6,529 bases of DNA from an uncultured Gammaproteobacteria bacterium (GTDB lineage: Bacteria > Pseudomonadota > Gammaproteobacteria > Pseudomonadales > UBA5518), in NCBI GenBank assembly GCA_903921135.1, contig CAIXOY010000135.1, positions 1-6,529 of the forward strand, in the 5' to 3' direction. The stretch's first letter is position 1. Each line of letters opens with the position of its first letter. Shown here one piece after another: positions 6,173 through 6,529 of this stretch. A model generated the notes under the pieces. It was given only the letters and a program-made list of their open reading frames with translations. It searched no databases and was not told the origin of the DNA. The position numbers were made by a program, and so were the translations under genes.

Positions 6173-6529
6173 ATGGCCAAACGGGATTACTACGATGTAC
6201 TCGGCGTCGAGCGTGGCGCCGACGAAGCCGAGATCAAGAAAGCCTATCGCCGTGTGGCGATGAAGCACCACCCGGACCGCAACGCCGGTGATACGGCGTC
6301 AGAAGAGAAATTCAAAGAGGCCAACGAGGCCTACGAAGTGCTCTCGGACCCGCAGAAACGCGCCACCTATGACCAGTTCGGCCATGCCGGCATCGAGGGG
6401 CAGGGCCAGGGCGGTTTCGGTGGCGGCGGTGGCGCCAACTTCAGCGACATCTTCGGTGATGTGTTCGGCGACATCTTCGGCGCGGCCGCCGGGCGTGGCC
6501 GCGGCGGCCCGCAGCGCGGCGCGGACCTG
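6173..6529 (+). CDS. dnaJ: Co-chaperone DnaJ (Hsp40), 5' part
   Basis: The first 119 residues of DnaJ, cut by the right edge; the family is usually about 375 aa, so roughly two thirds is missing. DnaJ delivers clients to DnaK and triggers its ATP hydrolysis. The complete J-domain is visible: DYYDVLGV (5-12), the basic helix II with IKKAYRRVAMKHHPDRN (21-37) and the essential HPD at 33-35, then FKEANEAYEVLSDPQKR (47-63) and YDQFGHAG (66-73). A Gly/Phe-rich linker (about 75-104) with the DIFGDVFGDIFG repeat follows. The sequence stops at RGADL, just where the client-binding domain begins; the zinc-finger CXXCXGXG repeats lie outside the window. The ATG at 6173 gives the standard MAKRDYYDVLGV start. 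Its RBS is weak (CGGA, 6161-6164), unlike that of dnaK. CbpA is unlikely given the position after dnaK and the start MAKRDYY. Confidence 0.96.
   Translation, partial: MAKRDYYDVLGVERGADEAEIKKAYRRVAMKHHPDRNAGDTASEEKFKEANEAYEVLSDPQKRATYDQFGHAGIEGQGQGGFGGGGGANFSDIFGDVFGDIFGAAAGRGRGGPQRGADL
6444..6480 (+). repeat. Direct repeat in the dnaJ Gly/Phe linker
   Basis: GCGACATCTTCGG occurs at 6444-6456 and again at 6468-6480, encoding the two DIFG units of DIFG-DVFG-DIFG. The repeat is common in the Gly/Phe region of proteobacterial DnaJ and is conserved at protein level. Confidence 0.75.

Overview
This is a GC-rich chromosomal window holding six protein genes in the order fur > < recN, hrcA > grpE > dnaK > dnaJ (cut off at the right edge). 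All six are recognisable core genes. GC richness, a Pseudomonas-type Fur without the CXXC pair, and fur-recN next to the grpE-dnaK-dnaJ block point to a gammaproteobacterium. The presence of hrcA, together with sigma-32-type promoters, argues against Pseudomonas and enterics and fits Chromatiales, Ectothiorhodospiraceae or Xanthomonadales-like lineages. That placement is inference; no species is assigned.

Layout. Bases 1-123 are the upstream region of fur. fur (124-549, +) and recN (550-2223, -) converge with no base between them: their stop codons sit back to back in the palindrome TGATCA. recN and hrcA diverge from a 108-bp region that shows a promoter candidate for each: TATAAC for recN, 6 nt from its ATG, and an extended -10 (TGC-TAGAAT) for hrcA. 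hrcA (2332-3369), grpE (3460-4002, GTG start), dnaK (4109-6046) and dnaJ (from 6173) all run rightward with spacers of 90, 106 and 126 bp. No stretch longer than 300 bp lacks a gene.

Regulation is the most informative part. The hrcA-grpE spacer holds a near-consensus sigma-32 promoter (CTTGAAA-N13-CCCCATCT) and the grpE-dnaK spacer a second, weaker one (CTTGAAA-N13-GCCAATAT). Just downstream of the second, at the expected transcription start, lies a degenerate CIRCE-like inverted repeat that keeps the outer arms TTAGC/GCTA at the exact spacing of the HrcA operator. The dnaK leader carries a hairpin, and two stem-loops without a U-tract lie between dnaK and dnaJ. These may set the lower expression of dnaJ.

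Together, GrpE, DnaK and DnaJ form the Hsp70 chaperone machine. HrcA is its likely repressor, acting alongside sigma-32. RecN (an SMC-like DNA break repair protein) and Fur (iron-responsive repressor) are neighbours by conserved gene order rather than by function. I see no mobile element, CRISPR array, tRNA or rRNA, and no wholly new system; the novelty is confined to regulatory architecture.
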